Source: Tenuifilaceae bacterium CYCD
Lineage (GTDB): Bacteria; Bacteroidota; Bacteroidia; Bacteroidales; Tenuifilaceae
DNA: 64,000 bases
NCBI GenBank assembly: GCA_036322835.1
Contig: AP027304.1
Span: 744,001-808,000 of the forward strand
Reading direction: 5' to 3'
Positions 52,201-59,723 of this stretch are shown one piece after another. Both the position numbers and the translations under genes were made by a program. Under the pieces are notes generated by a model. It searched no databases. It worked only from the letters and a program-made list of their open reading frames with translations, and was not told the DNA's origin. How positions within the stretch are numbered: the stretch's first letter is position 1; each line of letters begins with the position of its first letter.

Positions 52201-53592
52201 CAAAACCTCATCAGTTTTTAGCGCTGAACTCAACGAAATATATCCAAGAGTTGAATTCAAAGTATAGTCATTACTGGAGAGCTTCCGGGCATACTCAACT
52301 TTTTCATAATCTCTACTACCGCTAAATCCTAAGGATTCTAATGGCAAAAGCGTTGAATTAACCTTGGAGATATCCCTTATATCGGCATAGGTTGACGTCA
52401 AATTTGCATACAAATCGTTACTCGCATTGGCTGCAAATCCTGTGCCTGCTGAATGAACAAAATTTGGACATGAAAAATGACTAGGCTCACCCAAATCGGT
52501 AAATGCTACAATGTTTCGGGCATTATCGAAATTAACAGTATTATTGGTTACCCATACCTCAATTTTAGTAATGCTTATCCGAGAATTTATAACAGGCAGG
52601 TACATCAAGGCCTGATTGTAGCTATCTCTAAAGTAATGCGATAGAAAGAAATGCCTATTGGCATCGTACTCATCGGCTTTTATCTCAAAATCGTGCTCCT
52701 GAGCACCACCTTTCACCTGTATTACTTGAGTTTCGCCATTCTGCTTTGATAAAACGCTAGTAACGTTTAGCTTTCCAAACTTGAGCTGCGTTTTTACCCC
52801 AAACAAACTTTGGCTACCAGTAATCAATGTCCCTGGCAAGGGCAGCGAAACATTACCCGCTTCAATCCGCTGTATTATTTCATCCTCGTAGCCATTATAC
52901 TCAACCTTTACATTATTTTCGAAGTCGAAGGTGGCCTCGGTGTTATAGTTCACCTCCATTTTGAGCTTATCGCCAATCTTACCGGCCACATTCATCTGTA
53001 TTTTCGACTGAAAGTCGAAGGTTGTGTTCCGCCTTTGGTCCACAGCCACCTGTGGGTTTTCTGTTTTAGCACTTGTAATACCGAAAATCAGTTCAGCGCT
53101 ACCCTGAGGTATTATTTCAATGGTATTATTTCCAAAAACTCTATCAAACGTTTCGGATTGCACCTGAATGCGGGGCAGTATTCCATCTCCCTTTCCTGTA
53201 GTTTCTCCGGTCTGTTTTTGCTTCCAGTAATCGCGCATGGCCTTCTCTATGCGGTACTGACGATATTCGTCGGCGCTCATCACCTTGGGCAATACAATAT
53301 TGTACTGGCCAACTTTCTCGTATACAATGTACTGTTTTGTTAAAGGATCGTACTCAACAACTTCGGTTACGTTAGAGGGCTGAGATAAAAACAACGGCGA
53401 TTGCTGAGAATCCGTTGAATAAGGAATCGGCAATGGTAACTTTGAGGTATCCTGAGTTTGGAGTACCTCCATTAAATTTGGACTAATACTCCACGCATCA
53501 TTAGGCAGTAATAGTAACAAGGACAGAAATCCCCATTCTACCAGCAGAAATATATAAACTTTAAATAACCTCAACGTAACTATACCTTTCAA
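46213..53592 (-). CDS. sprA: SprA/Sov, outer-membrane translocon of the type IX secretion system
   Basis: 2459 residues, matching SprA (about 2400-2500), the largest single-chain outer-membrane barrel known. It has a signal peptide (to about residue 35, PNDAWS) followed by characteristic SprA_N-type modules: SETFDRVFGNNTIEIIPQGSAELIFGI (near residue 148) and GKIYLDDFEGSSTAIDIHSWSDW (near residue 835), which introduces the barrel-associated regions. Many Y/N/S-rich strands run to the C-terminal SFGFSVRFELVK. SprA is the conducting pore through which CTD-bearing cargo leaves the cell. It is needed for T9SS secretion and for gliding in flavobacteria. Other T9SS genes (gldKLMN, sprE, porV) are not in this window. 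It lies five bases after ruvA. Confidence 0.96.
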   Translation of the reverse strand: MKGIVTLRLFKVYIFLLVEWGFLSLLLLLPNDAWSISPNLMEVLQTQDTSKLPLPIPYSTDSQQSPLFLSQPSNVTEVVEYDPLTKQYIVYEKVGQYNIVLPKVMSADEYRQYRIEKAMRDYWKQKQTGETTGKGDGILPRIQVQSETFDRVFGNNTIEIIPQGSAELIFGITSAKTENPQVAVDQRRNTTFDFQSKIQMNVAGKIGDKLKMEVNYNTEATFDFENNVKVEYNGYEDEIIQRIEAGNVSLPLPGTLITGSQSLFGVKTQLKFGKLNVTSVLSKQNGETQVIQVKGGAQEHDFEIKADEYDANRHFFLSHYFRDSYNQALMYLPVINSRISITKIEVWVTNNTVNFDNARNIVAFTDLGEPSHFSCPNFVHSAGTGFAANASNDLYANLTSTYADIRDISKVNSTLLPLESLGFSGSRDYEKVEYARKLSSNDYTLNSTLGYISLSSALKTDEVLAVAYEYTLDGITYKVGEFSTDGISAPQTLVLKLLKGTNLSPSMMTWDLMMKNIYSMNAYQVSKDDFILDVLYQSNTKATPVNYIDEGAIAKKPLIRVLNLDNINSNGDAQSDGVYDFIDGVTINAASGKIIFPVLEPFGSDLASKIGNTGIASRYIYQELYDSTLTKARQIANKNKFTMSGSYKSSGGSEIYLNAMNIPKGSVVVTAGGVKLVEDTQYIVDYNLGTIRITDAGILESGTTITVSVESNALYSMQTKSLVGTHFDYNFSDNFNVGATIMNLTERPLTQKVSYGSEAISNTIWGLNTSFKTDSKFLTKMVDFLPFIETKEKSTLSIDAEFAQLLPGTAKATGGKIYLDDFEGSSTAIDIHSWSDWRLASTPQGQPGLFPEGSYSDDLSYGYSRARLAWYYINTLFLRNGQYTPSYMRSNDKYQGSHWVREIYEKEIFPNRDAAEGEPTNITVLNMAFYPDERGPYNYDSDNVDANGKLLNPANRWGGIMRNLSTTDFETSNVEYVEFWLMDPFVYDSTGSGGDFYINLGNVSEDVLRDGRKSFESGMPTSSEMEMIDTTVWGRVPTKQYLPVGFSNESDGMRKYQDIGLDGLSGEDLDKDGVPDEQSFFQTYINQIRNRVTNEQVISETESDPSSDDYKYFLSSDFDQQKADILDRYKYFNNTENNSPIATSTTSSQSYSTPDVEELGSDITMNETESYYQYRVSLRPEDMVVGKNFITDVVTGEKDKILNKAVKWYQFKIPISEYENVIGSIEDFKSIRFMRMFMKGFTDTTILRFATLELVRGEWRKYNYSLVEGQEGMPSADLPSSSFAISTVNIEENNKRTPVNYVLPPGVDRVIDPSQSQVTQLNEQSMEYKVENLADGDAKSAYKTLNVDVRHYKYLKMDIHAEMIEGYALDDDEVTAFIRLGSDYSNNYYEYEVPLKLTPYKSNYNNNKESDREIVWPRDNLIDINLDDLVDVKLARNSEMKKSGSKVTLTTVYSMADGTNTMKVVGNPNLSEVKVVMIGIRNPAKSSDSEDDGMAKSVIAWFNELRLANYDNDGGWAANTQVTAKLADLGTVTVAGSMYTPGFGSIDSKSNERSTDNHYEYDASTSLELGKFLPEKANVKIPMYAGISESVSNPEYNPLDPDVTMKQSLQGLSFSEQDSLKRLVQDYSRRRSINFTNVKIDKQSAKPHFWNISNFALSYSYSELYSRNVNTDHKIQRSVRGALTYNFNKQTKYITPFKNVSWLNSKYLRIIKDFNFSLFPSQVSFRTDLDRSYFEQQSRNLDNPNEIINPTYSKDFQWNRNYSLNWDLAQSLKLDFTASNTARIDEPDGMVDKRRDRDSYEHWRDSVWRNILKLGRNTLYNHQFNLTYNLPLNKIPMLDWTSTSARYTGTYRWEAGSILSDTSTFDLGNKIQNSNAIQINGQLNMTNLFNKSGFLKRINQQFDQRARGAAPKTRTVKYEQEGINLRPNVAKSITHKLKADKVTVKVYDEKGKEIKVAVEIKNDQRLTIKADKENKNCRVVVEGKVPEKMSPLRFVAEGTVRLMMSVKTLSVAYTETNGTILPGFKPGSKFLGMDRYNGFDTPGWEFVLGMQNPDFAWKAAQNGWLTRDTSFNTPTLYNHTENLSFRSTIEPVPGFKIDLTANRVFARNRTETIRADMNGAYSSYSPVTSGSFSISVLTLGTAFEGKDRANHSKAFERMKNIRFDIAQRLYRQRIDNGAHEIVDPSNPYPEYPVGYGPLSQDVLRTSFLAAYTNTPASRVTLRDFPLIPVPNWQITYDGMAKIKPFKNYFKTFTLSHGYRSLYTIGSYATNLSYEEENDGFSYARNLTGDFYPKNEITNVSINEQFSPLIGVDIGWQGNLTTRLEVKTSRVLAMSFSNTQLTETFGSEYIIGAGYRFENLPLIFESETGDKKALKSDLKITLDFSLRDNTTVLRQIVEETNTITAGQLISTIKSSADYRISDQVTIRFYFDRVVNSPKVSKTYKTANTSFGFSVRFELVK

Positions 53593-53597
53593 AAAAA

Positions 53598-54182
53598 CTA
53601 TAATCTTTTTAATGCTGACTTAATAAGCCCCTCTACAGGCAAATTTCCTTCCGATTTAATAATCTGGTCGAGAACTTTATCCGCAGCCGCTTTGGCAAAA
53701 CCTAACATCACCAATGCAGATAACGCTTCTTGTCGTGTTGTATTGTTTACCGAGCTAATTATTTCTATTGATCCAGCATCAACCCCTGATATTTTATCCT
53801 TTAAATCAACAATAATGCGCTGCGCCGTTTTAAGCCCAATGCCTTTTACTTGCTTTATTATATTGATATTTTCGGTTGATATCGCCGCTTGAATTTCAGC
53901 CACCGAAAGCGACGAAAGAATTAATCGTGCGGTATTTGCGCCCACCCCCGACACGCTTATCAATAATCTAAAAATATCGCGTTCCTGAGTCGATGCAAAT
54001 CCGTAAAAAAGATGAGCATCCTCCCTCACTACCTGGTGTAAAAATAGTTTCACCTCACCCTTGCCATCAATAGCCGAAAAAGTTTGAAGCGAAATGCTTA
54101 CAAAATAGCCAATGCCATTGTTACCAACAACCGCATGTGTGGGAGATATACTCTCTAATTTTCCTACGATATACTCATACAT
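53598..54182 (-). CDS. ruvA: Holliday junction DNA helicase subunit RuvA
   Basis: 194 residues. Tetrameric DNA-binding subunit that loads RuvB on Holliday junctions. The three domains are evident: an N-terminal OB fold (MYEYIVGKLESISPTHAVVGNNGIGYFVSIS), a helix-hairpin-helix pair (DIFRLLISVSGVGANTARLIL and IIKQVKGIGLKTAQRIIVDLKDKI) and a C-terminal three-helix RuvB-contact domain after a short linker. Length is typical (about 190-205). It is co-transcribed with pdxA upstream (55-base gap) and sprA downstream (5-base gap). Confidence 0.97.
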   Translation of the reverse strand: MYEYIVGKLESISPTHAVVGNNGIGYFVSISLQTFSAIDGKGEVKLFLHQVVREDAHLFYGFASTQERDIFRLLISVSGVGANTARLILSSLSVAEIQAAISTENINIIKQVKGIGLKTAQRIIVDLKDKISGVDAGSIEIISSVNNTTRQEALSALVMLGFAKAAADKVLDQIIKSEGNLPVEGLIKSALKRL

Positions 54183-54237
54183 AATTGGGCTGGATTTATT
54201 TCAACCTAATATTGATTCTGTTGTATGGTTTTGAATT

Positions 54238-55290
54238 CTAAATTTTCTCTGGATCAACCGATTTCAAAGGATTTGCCGTTAAATCTCTGTGCTGTTGTCT
54301 ATTTTTAAACAAATCGACAGCCAGATAAAGCGACTGGCGGAAAGAGTTCGGATTGGCTTCGTTTTTACCAGCCAAATCGTACGCCGTCCCATGATCGGGA
54401 GATGTTCGGATTATTGGTAACCCCGACGTGAAGTTTACCCCTGTATCAAAGTTAATCACCTTGAATGGTGCAAGTCCTTGGTCGTGATACATTGCAAGAA
54501 TTGCATCGAACTTCGTAAAACTGTCAGATCCGAAAAATCCATCAGAAGGATATGGTCCCATTGCCACAATACCTGCCTCGTTTGCCTGGTTTATTGCAGG
54601 AATAATAATATCTCGCTCCTCTAATCCAATTACACCTTGATCGCCGGCATGCGGGTTCAATCCCATCACAGCAATTCTTGGCCTACGAATCCCAAAATCC
54701 TCAATCATCGATTTGTTTAGCAGCTTTAACTTGGTAAGAATAGCCTCCTTGGTTATTAACGATGGGACTTGCGATAGTGGCACATGACCGGTAACTACAC
54801 CAACTTTCATTGTTTCGCTAACAAGAAGCATCAGCACTTCCTTTTTATCAAATGCATTTGCTAGGTACTCGGTATGCCCAGGAAATTTAAAATCATTACT
54901 CTGGATATTGTACTTATTGATGGGGGCAGTCACAAGAACATCTATTTTCCCAGCCTTAATATCGGCAATTGCGGCTTGCAACGCAAGTAGCGATCCCTGA
55001 CCTCCATACTCTGTAGATTTGCCTAACTCCACCCTCACATTATCGTCCATACAGTTGATAATGTATGCTTTTCTAGTAGTAGCCTCATCGGCATCCTTTA
55101 TCTGAGCAAATGAGAAGTGCTCAACGTTCAACGCCTTGCGATGGTATGCAGCAACCTTGGGTGATCCATACACAATTGGAGTGCACATCTCCTCTACCCT
55201 TGTATCCATAAGGGTTTTTATAATTACCTCGTAGCCAATTCCATTTATATCGCCTTGGGTAATACCTACCCGAATTCTTTCTTCGCTCAT
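54238..55290 (-). CDS. pdxA: 4-hydroxythreonine-4-phosphate dehydrogenase
   Basis: 350 residues. NAD-dependent enzyme of pyridoxal-phosphate synthesis in the DXP-dependent route. It oxidises 4-hydroxythreonine-4-phosphate. The family blocks are GITQGDINGIGYEVIIKTL at the N-terminus, GHTEYLANAF with a metal-ligand histidine, LNPHAGDQGVIGLEE, and MYHDQGLAPFKVINFDTGVN (metal-ligand histidine) followed by RTSPDHGTAYDLAGK. It is the first gene of the pdxA-ruvA-sprA run. A TACTTTTG element lies upstream (plus-strand CAAAAGTA 55324-55331). Confidence 0.97.
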   Translation of the reverse strand: MSEERIRVGITQGDINGIGYEVIIKTLMDTRVEEMCTPIVYGSPKVAAYHRKALNVEHFSFAQIKDADEATTRKAYIINCMDDNVRVELGKSTEYGGQGSLLALQAAIADIKAGKIDVLVTAPINKYNIQSNDFKFPGHTEYLANAFDKKEVLMLLVSETMKVGVVTGHVPLSQVPSLITKEAILTKLKLLNKSMIEDFGIRRPRIAVMGLNPHAGDQGVIGLEERDIIIPAINQANEAGIVAMGPYPSDGFFGSDSFTKFDAILAMYHDQGLAPFKVINFDTGVNFTSGLPIIRTSPDHGTAYDLAGKNEANPNSFRQSLYLAVDLFKNRQQHRDLTANPLKSVDPEKI

Positions 55291-55337
55291 GATAATCCGT
55301 TCAGATTAGTTGGGTTAAATGTACAAAAGTAAAAAAA

Positions 55338-55363
55338 AGAGGGTAACTAATCTGTTCCCTCTA
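55338..55363 (-). terminator. Rho-independent terminator after the EF-hand membrane protein gene
   Basis: AGAGGG / CCCTCT with inner pairing and an eight-T tract on the minus strand, between the EF-hand membrane protein (ends 55421) and pdxA (starts 55290). Confidence 0.75.
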
Positions 55364-55420
55364 CTATTTTCTTTCAGAAGTTTTTAAGGTTAGAATAATG
55401 AAGACTGGATTTTAGCCATT

Positions 55421-57619
55421 TTACATCACTCCCCATTTCGACAAATATCCAAAATGCCAAAGCAGAAATAAACTTGCAAGGATTACGAGCACGACAATAA
55501 TTATGGGAACCCAAGGATTTCTCTTCTCCTTGAACGGATCTATTAGGTTTTGCTTTGAATTTTTTGGGAGACTTGCAAGATGTGTTAAAGTATTCCCAAA
55601 TGCAATGTTTATAGTTGCTTTAGCGTTTATTGCCCAGCCATTCGCGTCGAGAACTGGGGCTAAATTCCTTTTTCGCAACTTTAACCATGCAATAATCATG
55701 GATGGACCAGAAATGGCCAGAATTATTCCCAATAAAGCGATTGGCATTTTCCACCACGCAAGGGATAGCAAGCCACCAACAACATCGGCAAGTATGGCCC
55801 CAATAGCTCCAATAGCCATACCAATTGCGGCAAAGATCCCGGCAAATTTGGCAATGTCGAAAGGCGCAGGCTTTGCCTGCTCTACAGGTGCTGCTGCTGG
55901 CACAGATTTAACGGCACTGCTTATACCGCTATCAACCTTTGCCGTGGTCTTCTCTATTCGCGTATTTGCAACACTTTGTACCTCCTGCTCTTTTGTACTG
56001 GCAACCTTTTCGATTTGCCTTGATATAAATCGGGATATTTTCCGGTATGGCGACCAAAATGCCTGCCTAATACTAATTGGATTATCGATAATCTTAATAA
56101 TTGTTGCATCCCAATCCTGACCCTTTCTATCATAGTAAACCGCATTGCGACCCACAACCAAATTGTCCACATCGCCATCGGTTAGCGCGGCCACAATGGT
56201 AATCCGTTCGTTTTTAACTTTCGAGAAGCAATCGCAGTAAACCAAACAAATTCCGCTAGAACCAGCCATCGCAATATGCTTAGGCATATCGCTTACCTTT
56301 ATGCACAAATCGCAGCTACGCTGATCAAAATATAAACTCCCCGATTGGAAAATTGCTTTACGGTTCGGAGAGTAAAAATCCGAAAATGTTACAAAGTTAT
56401 TGAGTAGTGTATATAAATCTCTGTAGTACCGAACAAGTTTATCAACCAAAAAAATGCTATTGGCCTCGCTCTCCAACTCCTTGTCCTTTACAATTAAACC
56501 GCATAATAAGTCCTTTATGTTGCTTGCCAATATCTGGCGGATTACATTTATTCCCAGCGAATCTACATTGCCCCCAGATTTCTCCGCCATCCACTTGCCA
56601 TACACGTTGAGTCGATTCGTTACATTACGCCACTCTTCCTCTGCAAGATCAACTTTTTTTGTATTCTCAAATACAATATCGAAGAATTTCAACAATTTTT
56701 GCTTCCACATCGGATTTATTCCTGCATGGACTGATAAAGGTTTTTGTGCCTCTATTTTTGCCAAAGGAAATGCAGCAATCTCGTCTATACAAGTGGATAA
56801 ATCTTTGGCATTGATTTGCTCAATCCTTGCGTTCAGAGAATTAAGCATTTCGGCAGAGGATGGATCAAACTCCACCATTCTACACCTCAAAAAATAATCG
56901 TCAATCTTAAGTTTAAGCGCTTCATAAAGTTCAAAAGCCTCCTGAGTAAATGCTCCAAATGGTAATATTTCGGAGGAATTCGTCTCCGCGTGTGAATACC
57001 ACAGTGAATAATCTTCGCAATCCTTAAAAAACGATTCCACAATTTCAAGCGAAACCCCATCTTTACCGCTTCTGTCTATTACAGAGCCATTACATTGCAT
57101 AATGTTCCTTATGCATGAAATAATCTCTGGGTCTTCAGTTGAGCCCTCGGTTATGATTCCATCACCATTAAATTTTGTTTGGGCAAAAATTGCCAGTGTA
57201 TCGGATGTGTCCTCAACAGTCAACAATGATTCTTGAGGCTTGCTTAGATTTGCTAAAATTTGTTTTGATGAAGCCAACAATTTCGCTCCCAACTCATTAC
57301 TATCGTTAATAGAGGTTAATGGTAATGCTGTTTTCCGCTGAACCAACTCATCGGGATTCTTAATGATTGATGTTAGCCACTTAGTGGCTGCTATGATTTC
57401 AGGAACTCTTATTTTGCCATCACCATCAGTATCAATCAACTCTAAAGTCTTAGAATCAATCTCTAACCCATGAACAGGACTGCTTAATGCTGTCCACAAC
57501 TTCTGATCCAACGCTTCAAGGGCCAGTAAATCGTTTCCTGATTCCAGATTAACTCTACTAACACCCCCTATCCTAGAGAATTGCCAAATGTGCTTATTTA
57601 TTTCCATGCTCTCAACCAT
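55421..57619 (-). CDS. Large membrane protein with EF-hand-like loops
   Basis: 732 residues; the start is at 57619 or the in-frame ATG at 57607. An EF-hand-like loop DTDGDGKIRVPE lies at residues 63-74 and a second, weaker one KFNGDGIITEGS at 149-160; both could bind calcium. Residues 170-545 are a long, mainly helical soluble part with several cysteines. After an alanine-rich linker (SSAVKSVPAAAPVEQAKPAP, about 575-595) come hydrophobic helices: IAKFAGIFAAIGMAIGAIGAILADVVGG (about 600-628), WWKMPIALLGIILAISGPSMII (about 632-655) and, at the C-terminus, WVPIIIVVLVILASLFLLWHF. No signal peptide. It is probably an inner-membrane protein with a large cytoplasmic N-terminal part. I recognise no named family. 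It stands alone, between pdxA and divergent mqnC. Confidence 0.7.
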   Translation of the reverse strand: MVESMEINKHIWQFSRIGGVSRVNLESGNDLLALEALDQKLWTALSSPVHGLEIDSKTLELIDTDGDGKIRVPEIIAATKWLTSIIKNPDELVQRKTALPLTSINDSNELGAKLLASSKQILANLSKPQESLLTVEDTSDTLAIFAQTKFNGDGIITEGSTEDPEIISCIRNIMQCNGSVIDRSGKDGVSLEIVESFFKDCEDYSLWYSHAETNSSEILPFGAFTQEAFELYEALKLKIDDYFLRCRMVEFDPSSAEMLNSLNARIEQINAKDLSTCIDEIAAFPLAKIEAQKPLSVHAGINPMWKQKLLKFFDIVFENTKKVDLAEEEWRNVTNRLNVYGKWMAEKSGGNVDSLGINVIRQILASNIKDLLCGLIVKDKELESEANSIFLVDKLVRYYRDLYTLLNNFVTFSDFYSPNRKAIFQSGSLYFDQRSCDLCIKVSDMPKHIAMAGSSGICLVYCDCFSKVKNERITIVAALTDGDVDNLVVGRNAVYYDRKGQDWDATIIKIIDNPISIRQAFWSPYRKISRFISRQIEKVASTKEQEVQSVANTRIEKTTAKVDSGISSAVKSVPAAAPVEQAKPAPFDIAKFAGIFAAIGMAIGAIGAILADVVGGLLSLAWWKMPIALLGIILAISGPSMIIAWLKLRKRNLAPVLDANGWAINAKATINIAFGNTLTHLASLPKNSKQNLIDPFKEKRNPWVPIIIVVLVILASLFLLWHFGYLSKWGVM

Positions 57620-57791
57620 TGTTTAAATTAATAAATTTAAGAAAACAATCTAACATACCCAGAGATCAGACCGAAATAATTAACATCTTTATCCGATTCT
57701 GATAAACCATCACAACAATTTTTCAAATAATTTGTAATTACACCAACGAGACTAGCAAGCACTACGAACCGAATATGTTTAAATTATTTGA

Positions 57792-57799
57792 TACTTTTG
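57792..57799 (+). promoter_or_regulatory. -7 element TACTTTTG upstream of mqnC
   Basis: It lies 18 bases before the ATG at 57818. The alternative in-frame start at 57788 would overlap this element, so the shorter protein is preferred. Confidence 0.5.
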
Positions 57800-57817
57800 C
57801 ATACCAAAACGAATAAA

Positions 57818-58978
57818 ATGGACTTGAATCAATTATATACAAAAGCATTAAATCTTGAACCTCTAACCTTAGACGAAGGTATGTTTCTGTACAAAAATGC
57901 TCCTACCCACGATTTAATTTTTATTGGGGGCGAACTTCGCATGAAACATGTTCCAACCAATAAGGTAACCTGGCAAATAGATAGGAATGTTAATATTACT
58001 AATGTTTGTGTATCGGGCTGTAAGTTCTGCAATTTTCACTGTAACATAAGTTCGGACAGTGCATATATAACCTCTATTGCTGAATATAAACTTAAGGTTG
58101 AAGAGTTGGAACGATACGGCGGAGACCAGCTCCTACTACAAGGAGGGCTTCATCCGAAATTAGGGTTAGAATACTACTGTAGCCTGTTCAGGGAACTCAA
58201 AGAAATGTTTCCTAACATCAAGTTGCATGCATTGGGCCCTCCCGAAGTGGCATTTATTGCTCGTAAGGAACGTATGAACTATTGCGCAGTACTTGAAGCA
58301 CTTATTGAAGCTGGCCTCGATAGTTTGCCAGGTGCTGGCGCCGAAATTTTAGTCGATAGAGTTAGAAAGTCCATATCCCCAGGAAAACCCGACAGTCAGG
58401 CTTGGCTTGATGTTATGCACGAAGCGCATAAACTTGGAATGATTACATCGGCAACCATGATGATTGGTCATATTGAAACCATGGAGGAGCGACTGGAGCA
58501 CTTAATCAAACTCCGCGACTTACAAGCAAGAAAACCCTCCGCTGTGCCCGGTTTCCTCAACTTTATAGTATGGACTTTTCAGGATAAAGGAACAGCGCTG
58601 GAAGATGAAGGAGTTGTTAGCAATGTAAACGCCGAGGAGTATATCAGAACCATTGCAATATGCCGAATTATGCTCAATAATATCAAGAATATTCAAGCAT
58701 CGTGGTTAACCGTGGGAATTGAAACCGCACAGGTTTGTTTGCATGCAGGCGCAAATGATTTTGGATCGATAATGATTGAAGAGAACGTAGTTTCCTCGGC
58801 CGGCGCAAAGCATAGAACCGATGCATATGGAATTCAAAAGGCAATTGTTGATGCTGGTTTTGAACCACAGCTCCGCAATCAGCGTTACGAGTACATCGTA
58901 CTTCCCGATTGCGAATTTAGCAAGATATACTCCGTTGAAGAGCTAAAAAACAATCACAATACTTCGGATGTACAATAA
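57818..58978 (+). CDS. mqnC: Cyclic dehypoxanthinyl futalosine synthase (menaquinone synthesis)
   Basis: 386 residues from the ATG at 57818. Radical-SAM enzyme of the futalosine route to menaquinone. The cluster motif CX3CX2C is C64/C68/C71 (NVCVSGCKFCNF). Other blocks are GGDQLLLQGGLHPKLGLEYY near residue 97, LHALGPPEVAFIAR, DSLPGAGAEILVDRVRK and, near the C-terminus, GANDFGSIMIEENVVSSAGA; together they point to MqnC rather than MqnE or CofH. None of the other pathway genes (mqnA, B, D, E) is in this window. A terminator follows directly. Confidence 0.9.
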   Translation: MDLNQLYTKALNLEPLTLDEGMFLYKNAPTHDLIFIGGELRMKHVPTNKVTWQIDRNVNITNVCVSGCKFCNFHCNISSDSAYITSIAEYKLKVEELERYGGDQLLLQGGLHPKLGLEYYCSLFRELKEMFPNIKLHALGPPEVAFIARKERMNYCAVLEALIEAGLDSLPGAGAEILVDRVRKSISPGKPDSQAWLDVMHEAHKLGMITSATMMIGHIETMEERLEHLIKLRDLQARKPSAVPGFLNFIVWTFQDKGTALEDEGVVSNVNAEEYIRTIAICRIMLNNIKNIQASWLTVGIETAQVCLHAGANDFGSIMIEENVVSSAGAKHRTDAYGIQKAIVDAGFEPQLRNQRYEYIVLPDCEFSKIYSVEELKNNHNTSDVQ

Positions 58979-58980
58979 CA

Positions 58981-59006
58981 AAATTCCGAGTTAAAGCTCG
59001 GAATTT
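58981..59006 (+). terminator. Rho-independent terminator after mqnC
   Basis: AAATTCCGAG-TTAAAG-CTCGGAATTT with T run, three bases after the mqnC stop. Confidence 0.88.
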
Positions 59007-59109
59007 TAGTAGGAACCATTAAGGATCTACTTTTAATAATCAATTATGACGGATTGATATTAATTCAGACTCTAGACCTCTCAAACACAAGATACTAGAA
59101 TATAATTTG

Positions 59110-59631
59110 TTATTTCGACTTTAGCAATTGTTTTTCAATAATCTCCTTAAACATCTTCTTTGTTTCCTCTGGTGTTCTAGCTATTCCTGATGTTATAAAA
59201 GGTTTGCCATCCTTAGGAAAAAACAGAAATGTAGGAATACTTTGAATTCCTATTTCTGCGGATATTTGCTGCTCCTTTTGGGTATCAACCTTATAAACAT
59301 AAATCTTACCAGCGTACTCTTTTGCCAACTCATCGAGAATTGGAGACGCTATTCGGCAAGGGCCACACCAACTTGCCCAGAAGTCAACAATAGCAGGCTT
59401 ATCACCAAGGTACTTCATGTTTTCTTCGCCCTTTGTATAATCCATAATTTTGGAAAGGAACTGCTCACGGGTTATGCTTATGGCCTCGCCTGCCTTTGCC
59501 TCTGCCCCTGGTTTTGCAGAAACAACAGGTTGTCCTTCAACTTTTTTGGAGGCCGGACTATTTCCATTGCAGGCCTCTAACGATATACCCATCAGTAAAA
59601 ACAGAGGAAGAGCTAAAATAAGTTTTTTCAT
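59110..59631 (-). CDS. Thioredoxin-fold lipoprotein
   Basis: 173 residues. The signal peptide ends near LEAC (Cys21), a lipobox-like site, so the protein is probably lipid-anchored in the periplasm. A flexible P/A/K-rich linker (residues 25-50) precedes a thioredoxin domain with the active site DFWASWCGPCRIASPIL (C89, C92) and the cis-proline loop IQSIPTFLFF. WCGPC is the classic thioredoxin motif, suggesting a reducing or general oxidoreductase role rather than DsbA-like oxidation. It is convergent with mqnC and lies downstream of the ferredoxin gene, in the same direction. Confidence 0.88.
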   Translation of the reverse strand: MKKLILALPLFLLMGISLEACNGNSPASKKVEGQPVVSAKPGAEAKAGEAISITREQFLSKIMDYTKGEENMKYLGDKPAIVDFWASWCGPCRIASPILDELAKEYAGKIYVYKVDTQKEQQISAEIGIQSIPTFLFFPKDGKPFITSGIARTPEETKKMFKEIIEKQLLKSK

Positions 59632-59663
59632 ATCTGTCGATTTATAGTTTTTACTTTTTAAAA

Positions 59664-59704
59664 TATCACCGAACCAAAGGTGCTATGACCGTGGCACGGT
59701 GATA
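59664..59704 (-). other. Nested inverted repeats between ferredoxin and thioredoxin genes
   Basis: An outer dyad TATCACCG (59664-59671) / CGGTGATA (59697-59704) encloses ACC-AAA-GGT and ACCGTG-G-CACGGT (59688-59700). On the minus strand a TTTT run follows. It could be a terminator for the ferredoxin gene, a structured leader of the thioredoxin gene, or an operator. The dyads are exact; the role is not clear. Confidence 0.45.
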
Positions 59705-59723
59705 ACCCTAAAACCTACGATAA

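Noticed and set aside
55503-56120. A 205-codon open frame antisense to the EF-hand membrane protein
   Set aside because: Hydrophobic only because it is the complement of the membrane-helix region; no independent evidence of a gene.
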